Of a stretch of 49,476 nucleotides of DNA, positions 9,046-18,074 are shown piece after piece. The DNA comes from Chryseobacterium sp. (GTDB taxonomy: Bacteria > Bacteroidota > Bacteroidia > Flavobacteriales > Weeksellaceae), in assembly GCF_022712095.1 (NCBI RefSeq), contig NZ_JALAHD010000319.1:1-49476 (forward strand). Reading direction: 5' to 3'. Numbering within the stretch: the first letter of the stretch is position 1; each line of letters starts with the position of its first letter. Below the pieces are notes generated by a model. It had not been told where the DNA came from. It searched no databases and was given only the letters and a program-made list of their open reading frames with translations. A program made the translations under genes and the position numbers.

Positions 9046-10089
9046 TCAAAATAAAATAGCTTTCTCTAATTCCAATAATTTTTGTTTTCTCCAGATTCCT
9101 CCACCATACCCCGTCAAATTTCCATCGCTACCAATAACTCTGTGACATGGAATGATAATGGATATTTTGTTAAGACCATTTGCGTTGGCTACCGCTCTTA
9201 TCGATTTGGGATTTCCTAATATTTCAGCCTGCTGCTGATAACTCCTTGTAGTACCATATGGAATTTCTTGTAATATATTCCATACATTTTTCTGGAATTC
9301 ACTTCCCACCAAAGAAAGAGGAACGGTAAAAATTTTTCTTTCTCCTTTAAAATATTCGTTAAGCTCCTTTTCTAAAACTGTAAAATGCTCATTTTCTCCC
9401 TGAATAATATTAGCCTTAAAATGCTTGGAAATTTGTTCCAGTTCTTTCGGAAGCGCTTTTCGATCTGAAAACTCCAATAGGCAGATGCCTTTTTCATCAG
9501 CACAGGCAATCATTGTCCCCAAAGGCGTTTCTATTCTTTTTAAATCTATCAATTTTTCCATTACCGTCTTTTTAGGAGAAGTTCCGAAAATACTTTTAAA
9601 ACTCTCTGTAAATCCACTTAAACTTTCATACCCACTATCAAAAGCAGCATTTATAACAGGTTCACCCTGCTGTAATTTTTTAAAGGCGGTATTAATTTTA
9701 AACATTCTCTGAAAAGCATGAAATGTCATTCCGTGATGCTTCAAAAACCATCTTCGCACCGTTACAGGTTCAAGTCCTCTTTTTATAAGATCATAATCCT
9801 TCAGTTTGAGTGCAGGATAGTCTGAAAGTTCCTGTAATAACATCTGAATCAGCTTAGGAGTTTCATTCGGATTTTCCAGCGGTTTACATATTTTGCAAGG
9901 CCTGTACCCTTTAAGAATTGCATCTTTAGTATTGCTGAAAAATTCTACATTTTCAAACTTAGGCTTTCTTGCCGTACATGTCGGTCTGCAAAAAATTCCG
10001 GTTGTTTTCACTCCCATCCAGAAAACACCTTCAAATGAGACATCCTTATTAAAGGAAGCCCTGTACATTATTTCCTCTGTAAGATCCAT
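9046..10089 (-). CDS. ada: Ada-type methylated-DNA-[protein]-cysteine S-methyltransferase / AraC-type regulator
   Basis: This protein repairs O6-alkylguanine and methylphosphotriesters and switches on the adaptive response. With the start chosen here (347 residues) the N-terminal zinc domain has FCRPTC and RPCKICKP, giving Cys34, Cys38, Cys65 and Cys68, with Cys34 the expected methyl acceptor. An AraC-like HTH follows (about residues 75-175, including FHAFQRMFKINTAF and GFTESFKSIFGTSP). The C-terminal methyltransferase has IPCHRVIG with Cys315 as the acceptor. A longer frame extends upstream to 10134 and would overlap the preceding gene; I prefer the ATG at 10089, 7 bases after that gene's stop, because it matches where Ada proteins usually begin. 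Confidence 0.94.
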   Translation of the reverse strand: MDLTEEIMYRASFNKDVSFEGVFWMGVKTTGIFCRPTCTARKPKFENVEFFSNTKDAILKGYRPCKICKPLENPNETPKLIQMLLQELSDYPALKLKDYDLIKRGLEPVTVRRWFLKHHGMTFHAFQRMFKINTAFKKLQQGEPVINAAFDSGYESLSGFTESFKSIFGTSPKKTVMEKLIDLKRIETPLGTMIACADEKGICLLEFSDRKALPKELEQISKHFKANIIQGENEHFTVLEKELNEYFKGERKIFTVPLSLVGSEFQKNVWNILQEIPYGTTRSYQQQAEILGNPKSIRAVANANGLNKISIIIPCHRVIGSDGNLTGYGGGIWRKQKLLELEKAILF

Positions 10090-10096
10090 AGATAAT

Positions 10097-10870
10097 TTAT
10101 ATGAAAAGAGTTGAAAAATTTTGATCTGCAACAACTTTCACCGCTGTTATTTCTAGGCATCTGTAAATATAACTATTTACAAAATTACCTGAAGAAATCC
10201 TTTTAACCCCTAAATTCTTAAGTATTTCGAAACCGGGAAGACCTGGTATCCCCATTACATTAATGGGAAGAGTTGTTAAGTTGACAAGGGTTTCAATATC
10301 ATTTTCAGAAGTTACACAAGGAACAAAAACTCCATCCACCCCGAGATTTTCAAAAAGCCTGATTCTTTCACAGGTTTCTTGCAGAGGATTTTCAAGCCCT
10401 AATAAAAATGCATCGGTTCTTATATTCAAAAAAATATTTATTTTATTTGCCCTTAATCTTTCAGTAACCGCTTTCAGTTTATCATAAGTTTTCCCTTTAT
10501 CCAGCATCCTTCTGACTCCATTCTTTACAACACTGTCCTCAATATTGACACCTACCACCCCTATTGAAACAAGCCGGGAAATATTCGTTGTAATCTCATC
10601 AGGAGTATTTCCGTAACCTCCTTCTAAATCTACTGTCAGTGGAATCGATACGGATTCTGTAATCCTTTTAATGATATGAAAATACTCCTCAAAACTCATA
10701 TTCTCACCATCATCATAGCCTAAACTCTCTGCAACGGCAGAGCTTGAAGTAGCCAATGCTTTATATCCCGCTTTTTCATATATTTTAGCACTTTGAACAT
10801 TCCATACATTACCTAATAATAAAGGGGTATTTTCTACATGAAGCCTTTTAAAACGTTGAATATCTGTCAT
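10097..10870 (-). CDS. Isocitrate lyase/PEP mutase family protein
   Basis: The 257-residue single-domain TIM barrel has the family landmarks: a start resembling NVWNVQSAKIYEKAGYKALATSS, the VDLEGGYGNTPDEI magnesium-site region, GVNIEDSV, and NIRTDAFLLG. These proteins act on C-C or P-C bonds of 2-oxo acids or oxaloacetate, but the exact reaction of this subgroup is unsettled. The isocitrate-lyase KKCGH catalytic loop is not present. The gene lies just upstream of ada (7-base gap), so the two are probably in one transcript. Confidence 0.88.
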   Translation of the reverse strand: MTDIQRFKRLHVENTPLLLGNVWNVQSAKIYEKAGYKALATSSSAVAESLGYDDGENMSFEEYFHIIKRITESVSIPLTVDLEGGYGNTPDEITTNISRLVSIGVVGVNIEDSVVKNGVRRMLDKGKTYDKLKAVTERLRANKINIFLNIRTDAFLLGLENPLQETCERIRLFENLGVDGVFVPCVTSENDIETLVNLTTLPINVMGIPGLPGFEILKNLGVKRISSGNFVNSYIYRCLEITAVKVVADQNFSTLFI

Positions 10871-10940
10871 CTTTTTTTTGTAAAATTAGGATTGACAGCC
10901 TTCTTCTACAACCGAAAAATGAACAATTATTTTTGCTTTG

Positions 10941-10948
10941 CAAATTTA
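10941..10948 (-). promoter_or_regulatory. Candidate -7 box for the PEP-mutase-like/ada transcript
   Basis: Read on the minus strand this is TAAATTTG, a full match to TAnnTTTG, about 70 bases before the start codon at 10870. No convincing -33 element is seen. Confidence 0.35.
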
Positions 10949-10982
10949 TATTTATGACAAGATTTTTAATTTTATAAAGATT

Positions 10983-11014
10983 AAAAAAATAAAGGTCCCA
11001 TTATTGTGAGACCT
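10983..11014 (-). terminator. Terminator of the ABC ATPase/membrane-protein operon
   Basis: On the minus strand AGGTCTC pairs with GGGACCT (7 bp with one G-U) around an 8-base loop, followed by an AT-rich T-tract. It starts 8 bases after the stop codon at 11022. Confidence 0.75.
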
Positions 11015-11021
11015 CTTTTTT

Positions 11022-12881
11022 TTATTCCGGCATTGCTTTCCATTTCTGAAGAATCCAAGTATAGAAATACATAAAGATAAAACCAAGGAGCAGAATAATA
11101 TAACTTAAACCAAGTCCCAGATCATCCATAATGGTAGTACATGGTTCGTATTTAACCTCTCTGCAAATATCACGCTGGTGCATCGTAATGATTCCAACAA
11201 TAAGAAATACAAAGAGTGTAAATCCTGTCATTGAAATATTGACAAAAATAGAGGAAATCATTTTCCCGGTTTTTCTCATTCTGAAAATAGGAATCATAAG
11301 AATAATTAATCCTATTAATAAACCTAAATAAGCTACAAAATATTCTTCTTTCGCCATAAATAAAACAGAACATAAAACAGTGATTAAAGTAACTGTCAGG
11401 GAAAGGATTCCTGAACTGATAATACTAAACAACAAAGATTTTAATCCGGTAATTCTAAAACAGAAAACAATTGTGGACAGAAAAAAAGAAATCCAAAGAT
11501 AGACATGAACATCTTGGGAGAAAAAATCGTATGACCTCATATTCTCCACATTAGTCAATAAATCTTTCAAATTCTCTGAATAATAATAGTATTCTGTTAT
11601 ATTTTGTTTAAAATATTTTTGTGGAGAAAGTTGATTGTTAAGTTCAGGATTAAGCTCCAGAGCTAAAGTAGGCTCATTGATAATATTACCGTCATTATCC
11701 AAAATCTGAGTCGTAGTTTCTACCGGAGCTTCAACGACAGTTTCAGCGTAATCATTTTGTATACCACTAAATCTATATTCTTCTCCCCTCTCAGGTTTAT
11801 ACGTTTTAATAAAACCTTTTACTTCAAAATTAGGAGCATTGACCACCATTTGAGTCCATGCTTTTACATCAAGATTATTTTCAATCTTATACTGCCCGGA
11901 AATTTTCAAAAAATCGGTTAATAGCTTTTCTATTTCAACAGGATTGTTCTTATTTAAGAGCTCTGCAGTATGCTTATTAATTTCTGCTTTTTGTTTTTGG
12001 ATAGCCTCATCTCTATTATTTGTATACTCACTTTTATAAACAATTCTGTTATAATAGTCATCATTATTTTGAATATAGAAGATGTCTGCAAAATTATAAT
12101 AGCTAGGATTTGTTGTTTTAATGTAAGAAGACAAATCCACGACATCTTTTTTAAAATAATAAACTTTGGAAGTATCAATTACAGCTGTATAAGCAATGGG
12201 TGTCTTATTAGAGTTTTCAGGTTCCGGAATAATATAATTTCCTTCGTTATCTGTTTTACCACTTGTTTTTGAATATACAGAATAAAACTGATAAGCCCTA
12301 TTATAGTAAACAAAATACTTTTTTGTCTTATCTATTTTCTGAATGTCTGTTTCACAATATAAATCAAAAAAAGGTTGTGGATACAATCTCTTTTCAAGCG
12401 TGTAAAGTTCAAGGTTCTGAGAAAGAAAAGGATAAGCCCTGTTAATGATTTCTATGTTTTCAGTAGTTTCAGCAGCTGGATATTTCTGATTAAGAAAAGT
12501 CTTAAACCCAAACATATAGGAAAAATAAAAAGTCGTACAGCAAAATATAATAATAAAATACTGGACAAACTGAGAAAAGAGTTTCCTATTTGAGGATGGA
12601 TAAAAGTTTTTAAATGCATTATTCTTAAACATCATGATCAGCCATCCTACAATCATCAGAATGGAGATAATAAGATGTATAAAAATAATTCCGTTTTCAT
12701 AATAATCATTTTTAACACTATATTTCTGAAGTGTCCGGGGCTCCATATGTGATAAATACCCGATGATAAAAAATATAATATGAACAATAATACCAGCCAG
12801 CAGCATCCATACAATTTTGGTATTCCAGACCGTAGGATATTTTTCCAACAACTGCTGATTAATTTGATTGAGTTTTTTCAT
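11022..12881 (-). CDS. Large multi-pass membrane protein, probable ABC partner
   Basis: I do not recognise a named family. The 619-residue protein has three hydrophobic segments in the first 130 residues (about 23-45, 66-88, 106-130), then about 330 mostly polar, Tyr/Asn-rich residues, then about five hydrophobic segments (460-615). The layout is that of an ABC permease with a large extracytoplasmic domain between transmembrane segments 3 and 4. It follows an ABC ATPase gene by 21 bases, with a terminator behind it, so the two probably form one transporter or ABC-driven machine. No substrate can be inferred. Confidence 0.75.
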   Translation of the reverse strand: MKKLNQINQQLLEKYPTVWNTKIVWMLLAGIIVHIIFFIIGYLSHMEPRTLQKYSVKNDYYENGIIFIHLIISILMIVGWLIMMFKNNAFKNFYPSSNRKLFSQFVQYFIIIFCCTTFYFSYMFGFKTFLNQKYPAAETTENIEIINRAYPFLSQNLELYTLEKRLYPQPFFDLYCETDIQKIDKTKKYFVYYNRAYQFYSVYSKTSGKTDNEGNYIIPEPENSNKTPIAYTAVIDTSKVYYFKKDVVDLSSYIKTTNPSYYNFADIFYIQNNDDYYNRIVYKSEYTNNRDEAIQKQKAEINKHTAELLNKNNPVEIEKLLTDFLKISGQYKIENNLDVKAWTQMVVNAPNFEVKGFIKTYKPERGEEYRFSGIQNDYAETVVEAPVETTTQILDNDGNIINEPTLALELNPELNNQLSPQKYFKQNITEYYYYSENLKDLLTNVENMRSYDFFSQDVHVYLWISFFLSTIVFCFRITGLKSLLFSIISSGILSLTVTLITVLCSVLFMAKEEYFVAYLGLLIGLIILMIPIFRMRKTGKMISSIFVNISMTGFTLFVFLIVGIITMHQRDICREVKYEPCTTIMDDLGLGLSYIILLLGFIFMYFYTWILQKWKAMPE

Positions 12882-12902
12882 TTTTGAGTTTGATTTAAGA
12901 GG

Positions 12903-14054
12903 TTAATTAACAAAAAACCTCCTTGTAGAAGATGAAATATTACGGATATACACAATATTGATTTTAGCATTACCTAAAGCCGCCATTACATCATAAAATT
13001 CTGTTTCCTTACTGAAATAAGTGACATACACCCCACCATTATAATTGAGTTTTTCCATGCTTAAATTTTGGAAAACTTCCAATAACTCTTCCCTTGAAGC
13101 AGGTGTATCAATTTCAATAATCAAATGATCAGTATCCGTTTCATTCAGTTCTGAATTATCTTTGTATTGACCGTTTTTAAGGAATATCACTTTATCCGAT
13201 ACTTTCTCAACTTCATATAACTGTTGAGAACTCAGAATTAAAGCAATCGGATGATTAACTGAATTAGCAATGGATTTCAAATCTTCTAGAATAATCTGCT
13301 GAGCCAGCACATCAAGATTAGCCAAAGGCTCATCTAACAGTAACATTTCAGGTTTTCTTAAAAGGGTACGTGCCAGTTCAAAACGCATCTTATACCCTGA
13401 AGAAAGCTCACTCCATTTAAGATGCTTATAATTCCAAAGTCCTAAACGGGCAATCATCATTAAAGTACGGGTTTCATTTTCTTCCGGACTTACTCCATAG
13501 TTAGCAAGAACAAATTTGAGATTATCTTTTAGACTTCCGTACCATTTTGCTGTTCTTTGAGGAATATAGACCAACTTTGTACGAAGATCATATTCATTTT
13601 CAGGATCTGAACTGAATACATAATCAAGACTTCCTTTATTAAAAGAAATCTCTTTGGCCAGAATCCTTAAAAGAGTGGTTTTCCCATTTCCGTTTTCTCC
13701 AACCAATCCATATACCTGTCCTTTTTTAATTTCCATAGAAACAGGACCTAATGAAAATCTATTACTTCCATAAGATTTCTGGATATTTTTTGCCGTAATA
13801 ATTGGTTTTTCAACAGGATACTCCTGTACAGAAACTTTTTCAATTTTCTGAAGCAAAACTCTGGATTTTCCTATAAATTCATCTGTAGATTCAGGATTTT
13901 GTTCTTTCCAGTCTGTAAGAGCTATAGCTTCTTTATAAATTCCCATGTCTTGGGTATCCATTGCACAATCCAAAAGTTTCCTGAAACCAAGAACCGTATC
14001 TTTATTATTAAAAAAGTCTTCGACTTCTTTTACACGTTGCTGGTGTTTCGTCAT
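12903..14054 (-). CDS. ABC transporter ATP-binding protein with N-terminal extension
   Basis: The 383-residue protein begins with about 85 residues of non-ABC, charged, helical sequence, followed by an ABC ATPase domain: Walker A GENGNGKTT (119-127), Q-loop Gln in YIPQ (about 166), signature LSSGY (217-221, weaker than LSGGQ), and Walker B MLLLDEP (237-243). At the switch position the sequence is SSQQLYEVE, so Gln277 stands where most ABC ATPases have His. A C-terminal domain of about 90 residues resembles those of ABC-2 exporters. It is the first gene of a two-gene operon. Confidence 0.9.
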   Translation of the reverse strand: MTKHQQRVKEVEDFFNNKDTVLGFRKLLDCAMDTQDMGIYKEAIALTDWKEQNPESTDEFIGKSRVLLQKIEKVSVQEYPVEKPIITAKNIQKSYGSNRFSLGPVSMEIKKGQVYGLVGENGNGKTTLLRILAKEISFNKGSLDYVFSSDPENEYDLRTKLVYIPQRTAKWYGSLKDNLKFVLANYGVSPEENETRTLMMIARLGLWNYKHLKWSELSSGYKMRFELARTLLRKPEMLLLDEPLANLDVLAQQIILEDLKSIANSVNHPIALILSSQQLYEVEKVSDKVIFLKNGQYKDNSELNETDTDHLIIEIDTPASREELLEVFQNLSMEKLNYNGGVYVTYFSKETEFYDVMAALGNAKINIVYIRNISSSTRRFFVN

Positions 14055-14372
14055 TTGTTTTTCACTTACAATAATTCACCAAATATAGAGATTTTAAAAT
14101 TGATTATATAAGGTTAATTTCATAGACCACTTGTTGCTTTCTTGCTCCTTAGGAAGGAGTATGAAAAGAATAAACTTTGGGTGGAAATTAGAGATTCTAA
14201 ATTACGCTCCACACCATTCCGAATGACAAAATTTTCGTATATATATATTTTTCCTCGCAAGGCAAAGAAATCTGTTGGTTATATTTATAAGAAAAACATC
14301 TTTAATTCTAAACAGACAAGCAAGAGACTTAAATTTGTACTGAATCATGAATTAATCCTCAGGAAAAGATTC
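14055..14372. other. Gene-poor spacer with a degenerate dispersed repeat
   Basis: No gene is supported here. The part near 14180-14232 reads like a copy of the intergenic repeat common in Chryseobacterium-type genomes, ending in ATTCCGAATGACAAA; its chance translation (RDSKLRSTPFRMT) is characteristic. A small palindrome CTCCTTAGGAAGGAG lies at about 14145-14159. The right side holds the carB terminator (listed separately). A 93-codon open frame on the plus strand covers the repeat and the terminator and is regarded as spurious. Confidence 0.45.
14080..14087 (-). promoter_or_regulatory. Candidate -7 box for the ABC operon
   Basis: Read on the minus strand the sequence is TATATTTG, a full match to TAnnTTTG, 25 bases before the start codon at 14054. 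A -33 TTG is not evident. Confidence 0.45.
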
Positions 14373-14407
14373 AATAAAAAAACCTCGCAAGAAAACTTAC
14401 GAGGTTT
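14373..14407 (-). terminator. Terminator of the pyrB-carA-carB operon
   Basis: AAACCTCG (14380-14387) pairs with CGAGGTTT (14400-14407); the stem can extend past one mismatch by AAG/CTT. On the minus strand a T-rich tract follows (A-run at 14376-14382). It lies 24 bases after the carB stop. Confidence 0.85.
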
Positions 14408-14431
14408 AATATGGTATATTTAGATATATGA

Positions 14432-17400
14432 TTACATTGCTGTCATTTTAAAGCTCATGCTTTCGATCACTTTCAGGATTGCTGCTACGGTATCCATTGA
14501 AGTCAGACAAGGTACTCCATTTTCAACACTCATCCTTCTAATCTGGAACCCGTCCCTCTCGGATTGTTTTCCTTTGGTAGTCGTATTAACAACATACTGT
14601 ACTTTTCCTTTTTGGATCAGGTCGATTAAATTAACATCGTCCTCTCCTATTTTATATCCGATTTTACAAGGAATTCCTTTTTCTTCGAAATATTTGGCTG
14701 TACCTTCTGTTGCCCAGATTCTGAAACCTACTTCATGGAACCCTCTTGCTAATTCCGCAGCTTCTTCTTTATGTTTATCCGCTACTGTGAAGAGAATGGA
14801 ACCGTGAATCGGAACTTTTCTTCCTGCCGCTATTAATCCTTTATAAAGAGCTTTTTCCAGTGTAGTATCTTTCCCCATTACTTCTCCAGTAGACTTCATT
14901 TCCGGTCCTAAAGAGATATCTACTTTAGTTAATTTTGAGAAAGAGAATACCGGTACTTTTACGAATACTCCTTCTTTATTAGGTACTAATCCGCTTTCGT
15001 ATCCTAGGTCTTTCAGTTTTTTTCCTAAAATCGCTTTAGTGGCAAGGTTAGCCATTGGCACATCTGTAATTTTAGAAAGGAAAGGAACTGTTCTTGAAGA
15101 TCTCGGATTCACTTCGATCACAAATATATTTCCTTCAAAAAGCACATACTGGATATTCATTAATCCGATCACCTTCAGACCGTGAGCCAATCTTTTGGTA
15201 TAGTCTACCAAGGTATCGATTTCACTTTGGGAAAGATTATGTGGAGGATATACTGCTATAGAGTCTCCGGAGTGAACTCCTGCTCTTTCGATGTGTTCCA
15301 TAATTCCCGGGATCACTACTGTTTCCCCGTCACAGATTGCATCTACTTCGATTTCTTTTCCTACCATGTATTTGTCCACCAACACCGGATGCTCAGGACT
15401 TGCTTCAACTGCATTTTCCATGTAGTGAGCTAATTCCGTTTCTGTATATACGATTTCCATCGCTCTACCTCCTAATACATAACTTGGACGTACTAAAACA
15501 GGATAACCTATTTCATTGGCGATTTTTATAGCTTCTTCCTTGGATGTTGATGTTCTTCCCAAAGGCTGAGGAATTCCCATTTCCTGAAGGGCTTTTTCAA
15601 ACTTATCTCTGTTCTCAGCTCTGTCAAGGTCTTCTAATGAAGTTCCTAAGATTTTAACACCATGGGAAGCTAATTTATCTGCTAAGTTAATCGCTGTCTG
15701 TCCTCCGAACTGAACTACAACCCCTGTCGGTTTTTCAAGCTCGATGATGTTCATTACATCTTCTTCAGTAAGCGGCTCAAAGTATAATTTATCTGAAATT
15801 GAGAAATCCGTAGAAACCGTTTCAGGATTATTATTGATGATAATCGCTTCGTAACCCATTTCTTTAATAGCCCAAACCGAATGTACAGTTGCATAGTCAA
15901 ATTCTACTCCCTGTCCGATTCTTATCGGCCCTGATCCTAAAACGATTACTTTTTCTTTATTGGAAACTACACTTTCATTCTCCTCCTCATAAGTTCCATA
16001 GAAATAAGGAGTTTCACTTTCAAATTCTGCAGCGCAGGTATCTACCATTTTATACACCGGCATTACTCCGTTTTCTTTTCTGAAGTTGAAAACTTCTCTT
16101 TGCTTTACTTCCCAAAGGTGAGCGATGTTTAAGTCTGCAAATCCTAATTTTTTAGCCTGAATTAAAGTTTCTTTATCGAATTTATTGTCAGCGATTACTT
16201 TTTCAAAATCAACTAACTTCTTTAATTTCCAGATGAAGAATTTATCGATTTTACTCCATTCTACGATCTGTTCCCAGTCATATCCTTTTCTTAAAGCATC
16301 TCCAATGATGAATAATCTTTCATCGTCACATACTCTGATTCTTCTTTCGATTTCTTCAGCGGTAAGTGCATCAGCCTGTTTTTTCTTTAATCCTAAATGT
16401 CTGATCCCTGTTTCCAGTGAACGGATGGCTTTTTGTAATGATTCTTCAAAGTTTCTACCAATTGCCATTACCTCTCCTGTAGCTTTCATCTGAGTGGAAA
16501 GTCTTCTGTCCGCTGTCTCAAACTTGTCGAACGGGAATCTTGGGAATTTAGTCACTACATAATCCAGTGCCGGTTCGAAACAGGCATATGTTTTTCCCGT
16601 TACCGGATTCATAATTTCATCTAAAGTCAATCCTACTGCAATTTTAGCTGCAATTTTAGCAATCGGATATCCAGTTGCTTTACTTGCCAGTGCCGAAGAG
16701 CGGGAAACCCTAGGGTTTACTTCAATAATATAGTAGTCGAATGAATGTGGATCTAAAGCTAACTGAACGTTACATCCTCCTTCAATTCCCAGTGCTCTGA
16801 TGATTTTAAGGGAAGCGTTTCTCAGTAACTGATATTCTCTGTCTGAAAGAGTCTGAGAAGGTGCTACTACAATTGAATCTCCTGTATGAACTCCTACAGG
16901 ATCTATATTTTCCATATTACAAACTACAATGGCGTTGTCGTTTGCATCACGCATTACTTCATATTCTATTTCTTTGAAACCGGCAATGGATTTCTCGATA
17001 AGGCACTGTGTAACCGGACTGTGTTTTAATCCCAGTTCAGCAATTTCTTTTAATTCTGTAACATTGGAAGCGATTCCTCCTCCTGTTCCACCCATTGTGA
17101 AAGCCGGACGCACGATTACCGGATAACCGATATTTTCCGCAAACTGTAAAGCACCTTCTACCGTATTTACGATATCAGATTCAGGTACGGGTTCGTTCAA
17201 TTCTCTCATCAATTCACGAAAAAGATCTCTGTCTTCTGCTCTGTTGATCGCTGAAAGTTTTGTCCCAAGAACCTCGACTTTACATTCTTCAAGGATTCCT
17301 GATTTTTCCAGCTCTACTGCCATATTTAGCCCCGTCTGCCCTCCCAGTGTAGGGAGTAGTGCATCCGGACGTTCTTTGCGGATGATATGACTTACAAACT

Positions 17401-17614
17401 GAAGTGAAATCGGCTCGATGTATACTTTATCTGCGATTTCTACATCCGTCATAATTGTTGCCGGATTAGAGTTAATCAGGATTACTTTGTAACCTTCTTC
17501 TTTTAAAGATAAACAAGCCTGTGTTCCTGCGTAATCAAATTCTGCCGCCTGCCCGATGATGATAGGTCCTGAACCGATTACTAAAATTGTTTTTATATCT
17601 GTACGTTTTGCCAT
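14432..17614 (-). CDS. carB: Carbamoyl-phosphate synthase large subunit
   Basis: The large subunit makes carbamoyl phosphate from ammonia (delivered by CarA), bicarbonate and two ATP. The 1060-residue protein has the expected duplicated ATP-grasp halves (about 1-400 and 550-940), each starting with a [15 protein letters not shown] or [15 protein letters not shown] motif, followed by GGQTGLN and GGQTAIN. The C-terminal allosteric domain (about 940-1060) includes [15 protein letters not shown] and [20 protein letters not shown]. It is separated from carA by an inserted four-helix-bundle gene but probably shares the pyrB transcript. Its product serves both PyrB and the arginine enzyme encoded at 24215-25177. 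Confidence 0.98.
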   Translation of the reverse strand: MAKRTDIKTILVIGSGPIIIGQAAEFDYAGTQACLSLKEEGYKVILINSNPATIMTDVEIADKVYIEPISLQFVSHIIRKERPDALLPTLGGQTGLNMAVELEKSGILEECKVEVLGTKLSAINRAEDRDLFRELMRELNEPVPESDIVNTVEGALQFAENIGYPVIVRPAFTMGGTGGGIASNVTELKEIAELGLKHSPVTQCLIEKSIAGFKEIEYEVMRDANDNAIVVCNMENIDPVGVHTGDSIVVAPSQTLSDREYQLLRNASLKIIRALGIEGGCNVQLALDPHSFDYYIIEVNPRVSRSSALASKATGYPIAKIAAKIAVGLTLDEIMNPVTGKTYACFEPALDYVVTKFPRFPFDKFETADRRLSTQMKATGEVMAIGRNFEESLQKAIRSLETGIRHLGLKKKQADALTAEEIERRIRVCDDERLFIIGDALRKGYDWEQIVEWSKIDKFFIWKLKKLVDFEKVIADNKFDKETLIQAKKLGFADLNIAHLWEVKQREVFNFRKENGVMPVYKMVDTCAAEFESETPYFYGTYEEENESVVSNKEKVIVLGSGPIRIGQGVEFDYATVHSVWAIKEMGYEAIIINNNPETVSTDFSISDKLYFEPLTEEDVMNIIELEKPTGVVVQFGGQTAINLADKLASHGVKILGTSLEDLDRAENRDKFEKALQEMGIPQPLGRTSTSKEEAIKIANEIGYPVLVRPSYVLGGRAMEIVYTETELAHYMENAVEASPEHPVLVDKYMVGKEIEVDAICDGETVVIPGIMEHIERAGVHSGDSIAVYPPHNLSQSEIDTLVDYTKRLAHGLKVIGLMNIQYVLFEGNIFVIEVNPRSSRTVPFLSKITDVPMANLATKAILGKKLKDLGYESGLVPNKEGVFVKVPVFSFSKLTKVDISLGPEMKSTGEVMGKDTTLEKALYKGLIAAGRKVPIHGSILFTVADKHKEEAAELARGFHEVGFRIWATEGTAKYFEEKGIPCKIGYKIGEDDVNLIDLIQKGKVQYVVNTTTKGKQSERDGFQIRRMSVENGVPCLTSMDTVAAILKVIESMSFKMTAM

Positions 17615-17633
17615 TTTCTTTTTTTATTTGAGT

Positions 17634-17670
17634 CTAGAATCAAGAGTCTGGAGCCAAGAATCAAGACTTT
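17634..17670 (+). repeat. Left imperfect terminal inverted repeat of the four-helix-bundle element
   Basis: This 37-base stretch matches the reverse complement of 18038-18074 at 26 of 37 positions without gaps. It contains two direct copies of AGAATCAAGA (17636 and 17657, 21 bases apart). It ends on the stop codon of the enclosed gene and begins 20 bases upstream of the carB start. Confidence 0.65.
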
Positions 17671-18019
17671 ATTGTAATTTATTTTTAAATGAGTAAATCA
17701 TTTTTTGGATTTCAGATACTTCACTTAGTAAAGTATTTACTTTTTCTTCTGATAAAAAGTTTAGTTCTTTAACCAGAATCAATTGAGTCTGCAATTCAAA
17801 TGCAGAGCCTAAAGCAATAGCAAGGAAATGATTAAATTCTTTACTACTATTTCTCCCGGAACCTTCAGCGATATTAGATGGAATAGAAACTGCACATCTT
17901 TTAATCTGAGAAATTAAACCATATTTTTCATCACTACTAATCTCCTGGCAAACAGTATAAATATTTTTTGCCAATGTTATGGACTTTTGCCAGAAAAGTA
18001 GTTTCTCAAAATTATGCAT
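17669..18019 (-). CDS. Four-helix-bundle protein (23S rRNA intervening-sequence type)
   Basis: The 116-residue protein shows the family's typical features: FEKLLFWQKSITLAKNIY at the N-terminus, YGLISQIKRCAVSIPSNIAEGSGR, and EFNHFLAIALGSAFELQTQL. Relatives are encoded by intervening sequences in bacterial 23S rRNA genes and by scattered copies elsewhere; related proteins serve as accessory proteins (Avd) of diversity-generating retroelements. No reverse transcriptase is present here. The gene sits between carA and carB inside an otherwise ordinary operon and is bracketed by imperfect inverted repeats, which suggests it came in as a small element. Its molecular role is unknown. Confidence 0.92.
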   Translation of the reverse strand: MHNFEKLLFWQKSITLAKNIYTVCQEISSDEKYGLISQIKRCAVSIPSNIAEGSGRNSSKEFNHFLAIALGSAFELQTQLILVKELNFLSEEKVNTLLSEVSEIQKMIYSFKNKLQ

Positions 18020-18037
18020 CTATATTCTTTCTCGTCT

Positions 18038-18074
18038 TAAATCTTGACTCTCGGTTCTTAGCTCTTAATTCTTA
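18038..18074 (-). repeat. Right imperfect terminal inverted repeat of the four-helix-bundle element
   Basis: This is the partner of 17634-17670. The first three bases read on the minus strand (18074-18072) are the TAA stop of carA, so the repeat overlaps the end of that gene. Confidence 0.65.

Larger units (their letters stand above)
17634..18074 (-). mobile_element. Candidate small non-autonomous element carrying the four-helix-bundle gene
   Basis: The bounds are set by two 37-base imperfect inverted repeats (26/37 identical). The element fills nearly the whole carA-carB gap: its right end includes the carA stop codon and its left end lies 20 bases before the carB start. No transposase is encoded. 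Target-site duplication is not evident. That it moved is inferred from the repeats, the family's scattered distribution and its position within a metabolic operon. Confidence 0.45.

Noticed and set aside
10090..10134. Upstream start for Ada
   Set aside because: It would overlap the PEP-mutase-like gene by 38 bases, and Ada proteins begin near MDLTEEIMYRAS.
14142..14423. 93-codon plus-strand open frame
   Set aside because: It runs across a dispersed repeat and the carB terminator stem, has no recognisable domain, and its composition (many Lys, Arg, Ser) does not look coding.
15182..15531. Plus-strand open frames inside carB (and similar frames antisense to other genes)
   Set aside because: They are shadows of strongly conserved genes on the other strand and show no protein family features.
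17669..18019. Avd protein of a diversity-generating retroelement
   Set aside because: No reverse transcriptase, template repeat or variable-repeat gene is present in the neighbourhood.
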